Part shown: one piece after another, positions 44,730-52,882 of the stretch
Layout of the letters: each line of letters opens with the position of its first letter
Numbering within the stretch: the first letter of the stretch is position 1
Origin: Amycolatopsis bullii
Lineage (GTDB): Bacteria; Actinomycetota; Actinomycetes; Mycobacteriales; Pseudonocardiaceae
Direction: 5' to 3'
Assembly (NCBI RefSeq): GCF_014654205.1
Contig: NZ_BNAW01000024.1
Coordinates: forward strand, 1-64,000
DNA length: 64,000 nt
Made by a program: the position numbers and the translations under genes
The notes under the pieces: generated by a model
Databases searched by the model: none
What the model saw: only the letters and a program-made list of their open reading frames with translations
Told to the model about the DNA's origin: nothing

Positions 44730-45374
44730 ATGTCCGTGGCAACGAAGCTGAAGAGACTGGCCGTGCTCACGTCGGCGGCGACCGTGGCGATGACCGTGGT
44801 CACCGCGACCCCGGCGTCGGCCGAGGTCATCCCGTTCCCGGTCTCCTTCGCGGTGACCGGCAACACGGTGGTGAAGAAGACCGGCAGCACCATGAACCTC
44901 GGCCCCGGCACCCTGGCCGGCAACCTGCTCGTCAACGACGAGACCGGCGAGGTCGGCCTGAGCGCGGACCTGAGCCTCCCGCCGTCCCAGGCGAACATCT
45001 CGCTGGTTTCCGGCCTGTTCCGGATCAAGGCGACGGTGAAGGTGGTCCCGCTCGGCCCGGCCACCGGCACCCTGGCCGACGCCACGCTGACCACGCACGC
45101 CAAGGCCAACATGGAGATCAGCAACATCTGGGTCGGTCTGCTCGCGCCGGTCATCCCGCTGCCCACGGTGCCGAGCGCCTGCAAGACGAAGACCCCGATC
45201 GAGCTGAACCTGGTGGCCAAGGACATCGACATCTTCTCGCCGATCAACGTCTCGGCCGACTACACGATCCCGGAGTTCACCAACTGCTGGATCGCCGACA
45301 TCGCCCTCGGAGCGATGGTTTCGGGGCCGGGCAACAAGATCAACCTCACCCTGACCCCCAACGCCACGAGCTGA
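44730..45374 (+). CDS. Secreted beta-rich protein of unknown function
   Basis: 214 aa; AAGGAGG ribosome site before the ATG. Signal peptide residues about 1-31 (ends TPASA). The mature protein is Thr/Val/Leu-rich with alternating hydrophobic residues (beta sandwich-like) and two cysteines (SACKTK and TNCWIAD) that could form a disulfide. It resembles in style the 478-aa secreted protein at 47452 (SADLSLPPSQ, NCWIADIALG). It follows the mce operon, but a hairpin intervenes. No function assigned. Confidence 0.8.
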   Translation: MSVATKLKRLAVLTSAATVAMTVVTATPASAEVIPFPVSFAVTGNTVVKKTGSTMNLGPGTLAGNLLVNDETGEVGLSADLSLPPSQANISLVSGLFRIKATVKVVPLGPATGTLADATLTTHAKANMEISNIWVGLLAPVIPLPTVPSACKTKTPIELNLVAKDIDIFSPINVSADYTIPEFTNCWIADIALGAMVSGPGNKINLTLTPNATS

Positions 45375-45380
45375 CCCACC

Positions 45381-45407
45381 GGGTGGCGGGCGCACCGCCC
45401 GCCACCC
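45381..45407. terminator. Bidirectional terminator hairpin
   Basis: Perfect 11-base stem GGGTGGCGGGC / GCCCGCCACCC with a 5-base loop, centred between convergent genes ending at 45374 and 45414. Confidence 0.8.
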
Positions 45408-45413
45408 GCCCGC

Positions 45414-46358
45414 TCAGCACGGCGCGGTGGGATCTTCCTTCAGCCCGAAGCTGTCGCTGTCCCCGGCCGAGACCGCGAAGACCGGCCCGCACGGGAGCGG
45501 GTCCGGGAAGGTCTCGCCGACGACGTTCGAACCCCACGCGATGATGTCGCCGTTGGCCTTGAAGGCCAGGTTGTGGTTGGCCCCGGCATCGATGCCCACG
45601 ACGTCCGACAACGCCGCATCGGGGACGGTCGCCTGGCCGTAGTTGTTGCGGCCCCACGCGTAGACGCGGCCGTCCTTCAGGGCGATGCTGTGCTGGAACC
45701 CGGCGGACACCGCGGTGACCCCCGACGACAGGGCCGACGGCACGGCCGCCTGCCCGTAGACGTTGCTGCCCCACGCCAGCACGCCGCCGTTCTTGATCGC
45801 CAGGTTGTGGTCGCCGCCGGCGGCGATCGCGGTCACGCCGGACTGCGCGGCCGCCGGCACGTCGGTCCGGGTGCCCCAGCTCACCACCTGACCGTTCTGC
45901 TTGAGGGCCAGGCTGTGCATGTAGGACGTCGCGATCGCCGTGACACCGCTGGTCACCGAGGCGGGCAGGTCGGTCTGGCCGTACCAGTCGTTGCCCCAGG
46001 CCAGTACCGCGCCGTTCTTGAGCGCGAGCTCGTGTCCCCAGCCCGACGCGATCTGGCCGACCCCGGACAACGCCGCCGCGGGCACTTCGTTGGCGCCCCA
46101 GTTGTTCGCGCCCCACGCGAGGACGGTCCCGCCCTTCAACGCGAGCACGGTCGTGGTGCCCGCGGACACGGCGGTGACGCCGGTCAGCGCCTCCGCCGGG
46201 GGAACGGTGACGCCGAAGTCCGGCTTTCCCCAGCCGATCACCCCGCCCACGGTGGCCGCGGACGCCGGCGACGCGCAGAGCGACAGGGCCAGCGCCGCCG
46301 AGACCGTCAATGCGGCTCCCCTGAGCGATACCCGTTCACAACGTGAAGCAAGTGGCAC
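45414..46358 (-). CDS. Secreted RCC1-repeat (beta-propeller) protein
   Basis: 314 aa, GTG start at 46358 with AAGGAG upstream. Signal peptide to about residue 34 (ASPASA). Six to seven RCC1-like repeats, each of the form VSAG..HSLALK.G.V.AWG.N..GQ (for example VLAWGANNWGANEVPAAALS, VYAWGRNNYGQATVPDAALS), forming a propeller. Extracellular binding protein of unknown ligand. It is convergent with the mce-side secreted gene and divergent from the secreted family gene at 46734. Confidence 0.9.
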   Translation of the reverse strand: MPLASRCERVSLRGAALTVSAALALSLCASPASAATVGGVIGWGKPDFGVTVPPAEALTGVTAVSAGTTTVLALKGGTVLAWGANNWGANEVPAAALSGVGQIASGWGHELALKNGAVLAWGNDWYGQTDLPASVTSGVTAIATSYMHSLALKQNGQVVSWGTRTDVPAAAQSGVTAIAAGGDHNLAIKNGGVLAWGSNVYGQAAVPSALSSGVTAVSAGFQHSIALKDGRVYAWGRNNYGQATVPDAALSDVVGIDAGANHNLAFKANGDIIAWGSNVVGETFPDPLPCGPVFAVSAGDSDSFGLKEDPTAPC

Positions 46359-46733
46359 GGTAGTCTCCTTTCTCCCGTTTCGTTATCCCGGATTGCTTCG
46401 GCAAGATCGTGAATGGTAGACCGTTCTGAACGCGGTTCGGCCACGCGGTGGTTCTTTGTCAAGATCCGATGAAACCACCGCCGGTCCTGCGCGGGTGCGA
46501 ACAAGAAAACCGAACCACTCCGGCGCAGTGGGCTGACGATGCCACAAAGTCTTGTTCCGTACTGAACCCGCGAGTAGCCTCATTCCCGGCAGATGGACCT
46601 CCACCTCGCACGTCGGTGAATTCACGTCCCGCCGCTCGGGGCAATGGGGGCGGGCGAACGTGATCGACAGAGCCACGACGGCGAGCAATCGATCAGCCAA
46701 AGCCGAGACTGTACTGAATCAAAGGAGATGGGT
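46359..46733. other. 375-bp divergent intergenic region
   Basis: Lies between the RCC1-type gene (minus) and the secreted-protein gene (plus). No gene with a ribosome site or family resemblance is visible. It must hold two promoters; TTGTCAAGATCCGA near 46456 and AAAGGAG before the plus gene are the only clear signals. Confidence 0.4.
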
Positions 46734-47372
46734 ATGTCCCGACTCAGCAGGCTGTCCGCCGGAATCGCGACCACCGCTACCGCCGTCGGCGCCATCGCGG
46801 TGCTGACCGCCGGCACCGCGGCCGCCGCCACGGTCACCTACACCGCCGGTGGCACCACGCCCCTGACCTACACCTGCACCTTCCCCGGCGTCTCGCCGCA
46901 GCCGGTCCTCGTCACGTCGCACCTGGACGCCGAGGACTCGGTCGCGGCCGGCGGCACCCTCACCCCGGCCAACGTGGGCGGCTCCGCGACGATCAGCGCC
47001 GGTGTCCACGCGCTGCTCACCGCGGTCGGCTACGACGGCATCCGCGGGACCGCCACGGTGCCGGTGACGGCGGCGTCGGGCACCCTGTCGCAGCCGGCGG
47101 CCACCGGGCTGGAGATCCCGGAGGTCATCTACCCGGCCGGCGGCCCGATCACGGTGAACATCTCGCAGGTCGCGACCTCCACCATCCCGACCTACACCGC
47201 TCCGGCGACGGCGGGCACGGACACGCTGTCGATGGGCAACACGGTCACGGCGTCGCTCGAGTTCCACAAGAAGTCGAACAACACCTGGACGCCGTGGACG
47301 ATGAACTGCACCCTGAAGGTCACCAACCCGGCGCAGAACACCGCGTTCAGCCCGAGCATCACCGTCTCCTGA
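46734..47372 (+). CDS. Secreted DUF6801-like beta protein A
   Basis: 212 aa from ATG at 46734 (AAAGGAG upstream). Signal peptide to about residue 32 (GTAAAA). Domain pattern shared with the genes at 48908 and 49524: LTYTCTFPG, PQPVLVTSHLDAEDS, TAVGYDGIRGTATV, LEFHKKSNNTWTPWTMNCTL and KVTNPAQNTAFSPSI. Two conserved cysteines probably form a disulfide. Looks like the actinobacterial secreted DUF6801-type family. The function is unknown; the location beside an mce operon is only suggestive. Confidence 0.8.
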   Translation: MSRLSRLSAGIATTATAVGAIAVLTAGTAAAATVTYTAGGTTPLTYTCTFPGVSPQPVLVTSHLDAEDSVAAGGTLTPANVGGSATISAGVHALLTAVGYDGIRGTATVPVTAASGTLSQPAATGLEIPEVIYPAGGPITVNISQVATSTIPTYTAPATAGTDTLSMGNTVTASLEFHKKSNNTWTPWTMNCTLKVTNPAQNTAFSPSITVS

Positions 47373-47379
47373 CCCGGTT

Positions 47380-47413
47380 CCCGGTGCGGGCCCCTCGCCG
47401 GGCCCGCACCGGG
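47380..47413 (+). terminator. Strong hairpin terminator
   Basis: Perfect 14-base stem CCCGGTGCGGGCCC / GGGCCCGCACCGGG with a 6-base loop, 8 bases after the stop of the secreted-protein gene. Confidence 0.85.
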
Positions 47414-47451
47414 ATCTCCGGTCTCCGCTTCCGAACACACCAGGGAAACCG

Positions 47452-48888
47452 ATGCCCCGTCGAGTCCGGCCCCGCTCCGTCACGGTGACCGCGCTGGCGG
47501 CCGCCGGCCTGCTGTCCGCGGCGAACGGCGCACTGACCGGGGTCGGTTCGGCCGCCCCCGCTCCCGCGGCCCCGCCGGAGAAGACGGCGACGGCGTCGGT
47601 CTCGGTGACCTGTCCCTTCGCCGATCCGCTCGGCTCGCGCAAGCTCACCGTCACCACGTCGGCGTCCCTGCCCAGCCAGGCGAAGTCGGGCACTTCGGCG
47701 ACGATCGGCCGGTACTCGGCGCAGTTGAGCCTCCCCCGCGACGTCGCCCTGGCGCTCCTGCCCGCCGGCGCCACCGCCGGCTCGGTGCAGGGTGCGGTGC
47801 AGCTCGACCTCACGGTGCACCAAGGCGACCGCTCGGACAAGATCCCGGTCCCCCTCACCGTGGCGCCGACGCCCCTGCCGGAAACCGGCGACGTCACCCT
47901 CACCGCCACCGGCGACGTGCCGGAGATCGCGATCAACACCATCGGGGCCGTCGTCTTCGACGTCACCGCGCCGACGCTCGCGCTGACCGCCGTCCCGGCG
48001 CCCGACCCGGCTGCCACCCCCGACGCGCCCGCCACGCCCACCGCCGCCCCGCCGGCGCCGCCGATCGCGTGCACCCTCGACCCCGATCAGCAGGCGACGC
48101 TGGGCACGGTCCTCGTCCAGCCGACGGCGACGCCGGGTCCCGAGCAGAAGGCCGCGCCCGGTGCGGCGGCCGCGCTGGAGGAGGACCCACCGCCCGCGAA
48201 CGAATACACCGTGCCGCTCGGCCTCATCACCGTCTTCACGAAGTCGACCATCAAGAAGCTGGGCGCGAACGTCGTGTCCGACCCCGCCCTCCTGATCAAC
48301 GGGTTCTTCTCGGTGGACCTCGACACCGGCGGGTCCCGGGTTTCCGGGTCGGCGGTGTTCAAGCCGACGACCACGACGTTCCTCGCCTTCGGGTTCGTGC
48401 CGGTGTCCGCGACCGTCGAGTTCCTGCCGGAGGACTACCTCAACAGCAAGATGATCGAAATCGGCGGCGGGCTGTACACCGGCGACGACGGCGAGATCTG
48501 GCTGAGCACCAAGCTGAACGTGATGGGCCGGGTGAGCAACGTCAAGATCAACGGCGTCCCGGTCGACGTCGGCCCCGATTGCGTGACGAAGGATTTCATC
48601 AAGCTCGAGGTCAGCGGTCACTACGACCCCTTCACCACCGGCCACATCAAGGACGAGGACTTCGAACTGCCCGAATTCCGCGACTGCGGCTCCGGCGGCC
48701 AGGACCTGACCCCGCTGCTCTCCGGCATGAGCTCGGGCACGGGCAACCAGGCCTTCATCGACACCTACAACCTGAACGGGTGCATGGAGCCCGACCACAC
48801 CCAGTGTCCGCCCGACACCCTCCCGCCCTCACAGGGCTCGCAGGCCTCACCGGCTGCGGCGAAGAAGGCGGCCGCGAAACCGAGGTAA
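47452..48888 (+). CDS. Large secreted protein with DUF6801-like N-terminal and beta-rich C-terminal domain
   Basis: 478 aa; weak ribosome site. Signal peptide to about residue 35. Residues about 45-210 contain a DUF6801-like pattern (VTCPFADPLGSRKLTVTTSA, QVLDLTVHQGD-like strand) followed by a Pro/Ala-rich linker; residues about 250-430 form a second beta domain resembling the protein at 44730 (LITVFTKSTIKKLGANVV, DYLNSKMIEIGGG). Ends in a Ala/Lys-rich tail. Three or more cysteines suggest disulfides. No enzyme motif recognised. Confidence 0.78.
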   Translation: MPRRVRPRSVTVTALAAAGLLSAANGALTGVGSAAPAPAAPPEKTATASVSVTCPFADPLGSRKLTVTTSASLPSQAKSGTSATIGRYSAQLSLPRDVALALLPAGATAGSVQGAVQLDLTVHQGDRSDKIPVPLTVAPTPLPETGDVTLTATGDVPEIAINTIGAVVFDVTAPTLALTAVPAPDPAATPDAPATPTAAPPAPPIACTLDPDQQATLGTVLVQPTATPGPEQKAAPGAAAALEEDPPPANEYTVPLGLITVFTKSTIKKLGANVVSDPALLINGFFSVDLDTGGSRVSGSAVFKPTTTTFLAFGFVPVSATVEFLPEDYLNSKMIEIGGGLYTGDDGEIWLSTKLNVMGRVSNVKINGVPVDVGPDCVTKDFIKLEVSGHYDPFTTGHIKDEDFELPEFRDCGSGGQDLTPLLSGMSSGTGNQAFIDTYNLNGCMEPDHTQCPPDTLPPSQGSQASPAAAKKAAAKPR

Positions 48889-48907
48889 ACCGCACAGAGG
48901 GGGAATC

Positions 48908-49489
48908 ATGAGGATCGGAACGGCGCTCGCGGCAGCGTTGCTCGTCGCGGGCACGGCGACGGAAACGGCAGCCGCGGCGACGGTGACACCGCAGACCGGC
49001 ACGCTGACCTACACCTGCACGTTTCCCGGCATGCCACCGCAACCCACGACGCTGACCGCCGAGTTGGACGTCACCGATCCTCACCCCGGGCAGCCGTTCA
49101 CGGTGATTCCCTCCGCGACCCAGGTCATCCCGAGCACCGTGCGCGCATTTCTGCGAAGCGCCGGCTACGACGCGGTCCGCGGCTCGCTGGCGGGGACGTT
49201 CGGCGTCTCGAACGCGACTCCGGACATCGGCACGATCAGCGGCAGCTTCCTCGACATGCCCATCGGCACGACGGGCCCGATCACGATCACGGTGGCCGGG
49301 CCGGTCCAGACGTTCACCGCCGGCGCGGCGGGCACGATCGGCTTCTCGATGGGCCCTGGCCTTTCCGAGCCGCTCGAGTTCCACCGGGCGTCCACTGGGA
49401 CCTGGGTCACCTGGTCGACGAGCTGCACGCTGAAGGTGACCAGCCCGGCGCAGAACCGTGCGTTCCAGCCCGACATGGTGATCAGCTGA
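48908..49489 (+). CDS. Secreted DUF6801-like beta protein B
   Basis: 193 aa from ATG at 48908 (GAGGGGG ahead), 19 bases after the upstream gene, so probably cotranscribed. Signal peptide to about residue 24 (ETAAAA). Same scaffold as protein A: LTYTCTFPG, PQPTTLTAELDVTDP, AGYDAVRGSLAGTF, LEFHRASTGTWVTWSTSCTL and KVTSPAQNRAFQPD. Function unknown. Confidence 0.8.
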   Translation: MRIGTALAAALLVAGTATETAAAATVTPQTGTLTYTCTFPGMPPQPTTLTAELDVTDPHPGQPFTVIPSATQVIPSTVRAFLRSAGYDAVRGSLAGTFGVSNATPDIGTISGSFLDMPIGTTGPITITVAGPVQTFTAGAAGTIGFSMGPGLSEPLEFHRASTGTWVTWSTSCTLKVTSPAQNRAFQPDMVIS

Positions 49490-49523
49490 AACATCCATTG
49501 TGGACAATTCGAAGGGGAGTCGG

Positions 49524-50129
49524 ATGATCCTGCGCGTCCTCACCACGGTTTCGTGCGCCGCCGCGATGGCGGTCGCCGTGGCCGCCCCGGCCTCCGCCGC
49601 GACCGTCACGTACCAGACCGGGCCCGTGCTCAACGCCTGCACCCTGCTCCCGGGGGTCACCCCGCAACCCGGGACCATGACCACCCGGTTCGACGCCCCG
49701 GATTCCGTCGCCTCGGGCACCACGATCACACCGGCCGGCGTGCGTGGCGGCGTGCGGTTCGAAGCGGGTCCGCACGCGATCTTGACCGCCTACGGCTACG
49801 ACGGCTTCCGCGGCCACGTCGACCTGGGCCTGGCGGCGACCGGCGCGACGCTTTCCGGGCCGTCGGTCACCGGGCTGACCGTTCCCGAGCAGATCTTCCC
49901 CGCCGGTGGCGCCTTCGAGGTGCTGTTCGAGCAGGGGCCGGGTGCGGCGGTGCCGTCACTGACCGCGGGCGCACCCGGCTCGGCCACGGTCAAGGTCACC
50001 ACCACGGCCACCTTCACCTTCGAGGTGCACCGGAAGGCGGACGGGGTGTGGAACCCGTGGACGATGACCTGCACCATCAAGGTGACGACCCGCCACAGAA
50101 CCCGGCGTTCAGCCCGTCGATCTTGGTGA
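49524..50129 (+). CDS. Secreted DUF6801-like beta protein C, frameshifted at the 3' end
   Basis: 201 aa as read, ATG at 49524 (an in-frame GTG at 49500 is upstream). Signal peptide to about residue 26. Shares the scaffold of proteins A and B: NACTLLPGVTPQPGTMTTRF, TAYGYDGFRGHVDLG, FEVHRKADGVWNPWTMTCTI then KVT. After KVT (about base 50085) the frame changes: the expected PPQNPAFSPSILVT tail is encoded in the next frame, ending at 50134. One missing base near 50083-50088 explains this, either a mutation or a sequencing error. The protein would otherwise be 202-203 aa. Confidence 0.75.
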   Translation: MILRVLTTVSCAAAMAVAVAAPASAATVTYQTGPVLNACTLLPGVTPQPGTMTTRFDAPDSVASGTTITPAGVRGGVRFEAGPHAILTAYGYDGFRGHVDLGLAATGATLSGPSVTGLTVPEQIFPAGGAFEVLFEQGPGAAVPSLTAGAPGSATVKVTTTATFTFEVHRKADGVWNPWTMTCTIKVTTRHRTRRSARRSW

Positions 50130-50188
50130 CCTGACGGGCTCTCGCGAAGTCCGCTCCGGCGGCAGGGTCACCGGCCGCTCCCGGGGGG

Positions 50189-51478
50189 TCACGGCTGCTG
50201 CGAAGTCCACTGTGGACGCGACCCGCCCGACCGCGGCGACGGAAGCAGCTCGCTCACCGGGTACCGCAACGGCAGCGGAGCCGCCCCGGCCCGCAGCGCC
50301 AGCTCCATCTCGAACCGCGCCGCCGGGTCCTTCAGGCTCTCGCCGAACGTCGCCTGGAGCTGGCGCATGCGGTAGCGGACCGTCTGCGGGTGGACGCCCA
50401 GGCGCTCGGCGATCTCCACCACGTTGCCCTGGCTGTCCAGCCACGCCCGCAGCGTCTCCAGGAGCCGCTCCTGCTGCTTGCCCGTCATCTCCGCAAGCGG
50501 CGCGAACAGGCGGTGCCGCAGCGTGCCGACCAGCCCCGTGTCGGAATTGACCAGCAACGTCGCCAGGTGCTCCTCCGCGCGCAGCACCGGACGCACCGCC
50601 AGCACGCCGCGCTCGGCCAGCTGCAGCGAATTCCGGGCCCAGCGCAGAGAATCCGCGACCGAAGCGAGCGGGACGCACGGGCCGATCGCCAGGCGGCAGT
50701 CCGGCAGCGCCACCTGCAGCGCCGCCAGGCGGGGGCCGCTCAGCTCGCCCGGGACGACCAGCTTCGGGTCCGGCGTGTCGAGCTCGGCGAGGACGTCCGC
50801 GTCCAGCCCGGCGTGCCGGCGGGCCGGGGCGACGCCGCTGGCCGGGCAGATCGCCACCGGGGTCGCGTCGGACGGCACCGGCCAGCCGATCAGCTGGGCC
50901 AGCTCGGCAATCGCCTTCGGGGACGCCGGCGGCGTCTCGAGGATCAGGTGGAGCAGCTTGCGGCGCCAGGTGTCCAGCGCGCCCGCCGTGCGCGCCTTCG
51001 CCTCCAGGTAGCCGTCGAGCGCGACGGAGGCGAGCTCGTCCATGAACGCCAGCATGGCGTCGGCCAGCTGGGACATCACCGCCGACGAGAGGCCGCTGCG
51101 CCGCCCGACGCGCATGATGCGACGCCACGACACGCGCGCGCCGACGCGGTAGGCCGACTGCAGCGTGTCGAGGCTGCGGCCTTCGCGCATTTCGTTCTGC
51201 CCCAGCCGGTGGTGCACCTCGTGGGACTGTTCCTTCGACACCGTCGGGTCGGCGATCTGCGCGACGAACAGCGTGATCGCGTATTCGACGCCGGCCCGGA
51301 TCGACTTGCCGTAGGGCCCGTCGAGCGGACGCGCGTACGCCGGGATGGTCGCGCGGATTTCTTCGACGATTTCAGCAGCGAGGCTGGCGAGCTCGGGCCG
51401 CAGGATGTCGGCCAGCTTGCGCGGCAGTGCGGCGGTCGGCGGCGGCGCAGCCTGATCGAATCCGCGCTCCACCGACAT
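50189..51478 (-). CDS. PucR/CdaR-type transcriptional regulator
   Basis: 429 aa from ATG at 51478 (AAGGAG five bases ahead); the frame continues upstream to GTG at 51565, without a comparable site. N-terminal helical/RsbR-like region with MREGRSLDTLQSAYRVGARV, a GGDEF-like middle domain and a C-terminal PucR helix-turn-helix (NVVEIAERLGVHPQTVRYRM). Such regulators usually activate catabolic or secreted-product operons. Nearby TTGTCA/TGACAA palindromes could be its sites. Confidence 0.9.
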   Translation of the reverse strand: MSVERGFDQAAPPPTAALPRKLADILRPELASLAAEIVEEIRATIPAYARPLDGPYGKSIRAGVEYAITLFVAQIADPTVSKEQSHEVHHRLGQNEMREGRSLDTLQSAYRVGARVSWRRIMRVGRRSGLSSAVMSQLADAMLAFMDELASVALDGYLEAKARTAGALDTWRRKLLHLILETPPASPKAIAELAQLIGWPVPSDATPVAICPASGVAPARRHAGLDADVLAELDTPDPKLVVPGELSGPRLAALQVALPDCRLAIGPCVPLASVADSLRWARNSLQLAERGVLAVRPVLRAEEHLATLLVNSDTGLVGTLRHRLFAPLAEMTGKQQERLLETLRAWLDSQGNVVEIAERLGVHPQTVRYRMRQLQATFGESLKDPAARFEMELALRAGAAPLPLRYPVSELLPSPRSGGSRPQWTSQQP

Positions 51479-51785
51479 CGCAGCTCCTTCGCTCCGCCCC
51501 GGGACTCCGGCCGCGGGCACCCCGCGGCCGGGCACCCGAACCTGTTGCCGGGTGACAACCGACACATCGAAAAACTAACGCCAAACGTGTCACCCCCGTG
51601 AAGGAAAACCGATTTCTTGTCATCTCGGTGACAATTTCACGAGGTCAGGCTGCGATCAGCTGACAAGTGTCCCGCCGACTGCACCTTCACGTGCGTACGA
51701 ACGGGCGAACCTCCAACGACCGGCCCGCGCTGCGGTTACGCCCGGATCTTGTATCGTGTGGTTGATACAAGCGAGAGGAGCGGCG
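51479..51785. promoter_or_regulatory. 307-bp divergent region with TTGTCA/TGACAA palindrome
   Basis: No gene visible. TTGTCA-N6-TGACAA at 51617-51634 is a perfect inverted repeat; further GTTG...TGACAAC at 51543 and TGACAAG at 51660 carry the same half-site. They are upstream of the PucR-type gene and may be its autoregulatory sites. The CTTGTATC palindrome at 51748 belongs to the next gene pair. Confidence 0.5.
51748..51771 (+). promoter_or_regulatory. Palindromic operator CTTGTATC-N8-GATACAAG
   Basis: Perfect 8-base inverted repeat located 15 bases before the membrane-protein gene whose operon ends with a GntR regulator. GntR/YtrA-type repressors bind such sites, so autoregulation of the two-gene unit is likely. 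Confidence 0.7.
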
Positions 51786-52484
51786 ATGCTGCAGCTCGAC
51801 AACCTGTTCTGGGTCGCGGCCGTCATGGGCCTGTTCGGCCTGGCGATCCTGATCGTGCTCTGGCCGGCCGAGAAGCACGGAAAGCGCTTGCTCACCCGCT
51901 GGGGCGTCGCCGACCCCGACGCCGGGGAAGTCGCGCTGGCCGTCCGCTACCTCAAGCGGCGCCGGCTCTGGTACCCGTGGCTGTTCCTCGCGATCCCGCC
52001 GCTGCTCGACAACGGCGGAATGGGCTCGATCCTCGCCACGCTGCTGCTGGGCGCCCTGATCGCCGAGCTGCTGGCGCAGCGCCCGTCCCGCGGCCCGCGC
52101 CGCGAGGCCGAGCTGGCGCCGCGGACGCTGCTGGGCGTCGTCCCGGCGTGGATCCTGGTGCTGGGCGGGCTGGCGGCCGCGGGATCGCTGCTGCACCTGG
52201 GCCTCACGGCGCAGTGGAAGCTGCTGGCGGTGGCCGCGGGCACGGTTCTGGTCAGCGCGGCGATCACGCTGCTGGCGGTGCGCCGTCCGCCGGTCGGTGC
52301 CCCGCGCGCCGACCTGGCGCTGCGCTGCCGCAGTGCGCGGGTGGCGGTCGGCCTGGGCATCGGCGCGTGCACGTCGGTCGGCTGGCCGGCGGGCGACTTC
52401 GTCTCGTTCCTGGCGGTCGTGGCCGGCCTGGCGGCGTTCCTGGCGGTGACGGCCCCGGCGAAACGGCTGCCGGCGGCGGCGTGA
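51786..52484 (+). CDS. Multi-pass membrane protein paired with GntR regulator
   Basis: 232 aa from ATG at 51786, GAGAGGAG ahead. Six or so hydrophobic helices: LFWVAAVMGLFGLAILIVL, LFLAIPPLLDNGGMGSILAT, LLGVVPAWILVLGGLAAAGS, LLAVAAGTVLVSAAITLLAV and a C-terminal one. No transporter signature is recognised. It overlaps the GntR gene by four bases (GTGA), and membrane-protein/YtrA-regulator pairs often respond to cell-envelope stress, an inference only. Confidence 0.85.
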   Translation: MLQLDNLFWVAAVMGLFGLAILIVLWPAEKHGKRLLTRWGVADPDAGEVALAVRYLKRRRLWYPWLFLAIPPLLDNGGMGSILATLLLGALIAELLAQRPSRGPRREAELAPRTLLGVVPAWILVLGGLAAAGSLLHLGLTAQWKLLAVAAGTVLVSAAITLLAVRRPPVGAPRADLALRCRSARVAVGLGIGACTSVGWPAGDFVSFLAVVAGLAAFLAVTAPAKRLPAAA

Positions 52485-52843
52485 AGATCGTCGTCGACAC
52501 CGAGAACGGGGTGCCGCCGTGGCGGCAGGTGCACGACCAGGTGATCCGGGCGGTGACGGCGGGAGCGCTGCCGGAGGGCACCCGGCTGCCGCCGATCCGC
52601 CAGCTGGCACGGGACTTGGGCCTGGCCTCGGGCACGGTGGCCCGCGCGTACCGCGAGCTGGAGGCGGCGGGCTGGGTGGCGACGGCCCGGGCGCGCGGCA
52701 CGGTGGTGACGGTCCCGTCGGACCGCCCGGACCGCGAGGCCCTGCTGGCCGCGGCGGCCGCGGAGTTCACGGCCCAGGCCCGCGACCTCGGCGCCGACCT
52801 GGCCACCACCCTGGACGCCGTCCGCGCGGCCTACCGCTCGTGA
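52481..52843 (+). CDS. GntR-family (YtrA-type) transcriptional regulator
   Basis: 120 aa, GTG at 52481. Winged-helix GntR head PPWRQVHDQVIRAVTAGALP, LPPIRQLARDLGLASGTVAR, AYRELEAAGWVATARARGT; the short C-terminal helix lacks a large ligand domain, as in YtrA. Likely represses the overlapping membrane-protein gene at the palindrome 51748-51771. Confidence 0.92.
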   Translation: MKIVVDTENGVPPWRQVHDQVIRAVTAGALPEGTRLPPIRQLARDLGLASGTVARAYRELEAAGWVATARARGTVVTVPSDRPDREALLAAAAAEFTAQARDLGADLATTLDAVRAAYRS

Positions 52844-52882
52844 GTGGTGAAGCGGTTGGAACCCTACTTGCCACTCACGAGC
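52836..52882. terminator. Palindrome containing the stop codon of the GntR gene
   Basis: Perfect 12-base arms GCTCGTGAGTGG / CCACTCACGAGC around a 23-base loop. The first arm includes the GntR stop, and the arginase stop lies in the loop. Bidirectional terminator and dispersed-palindrome type. Confidence 0.75.
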
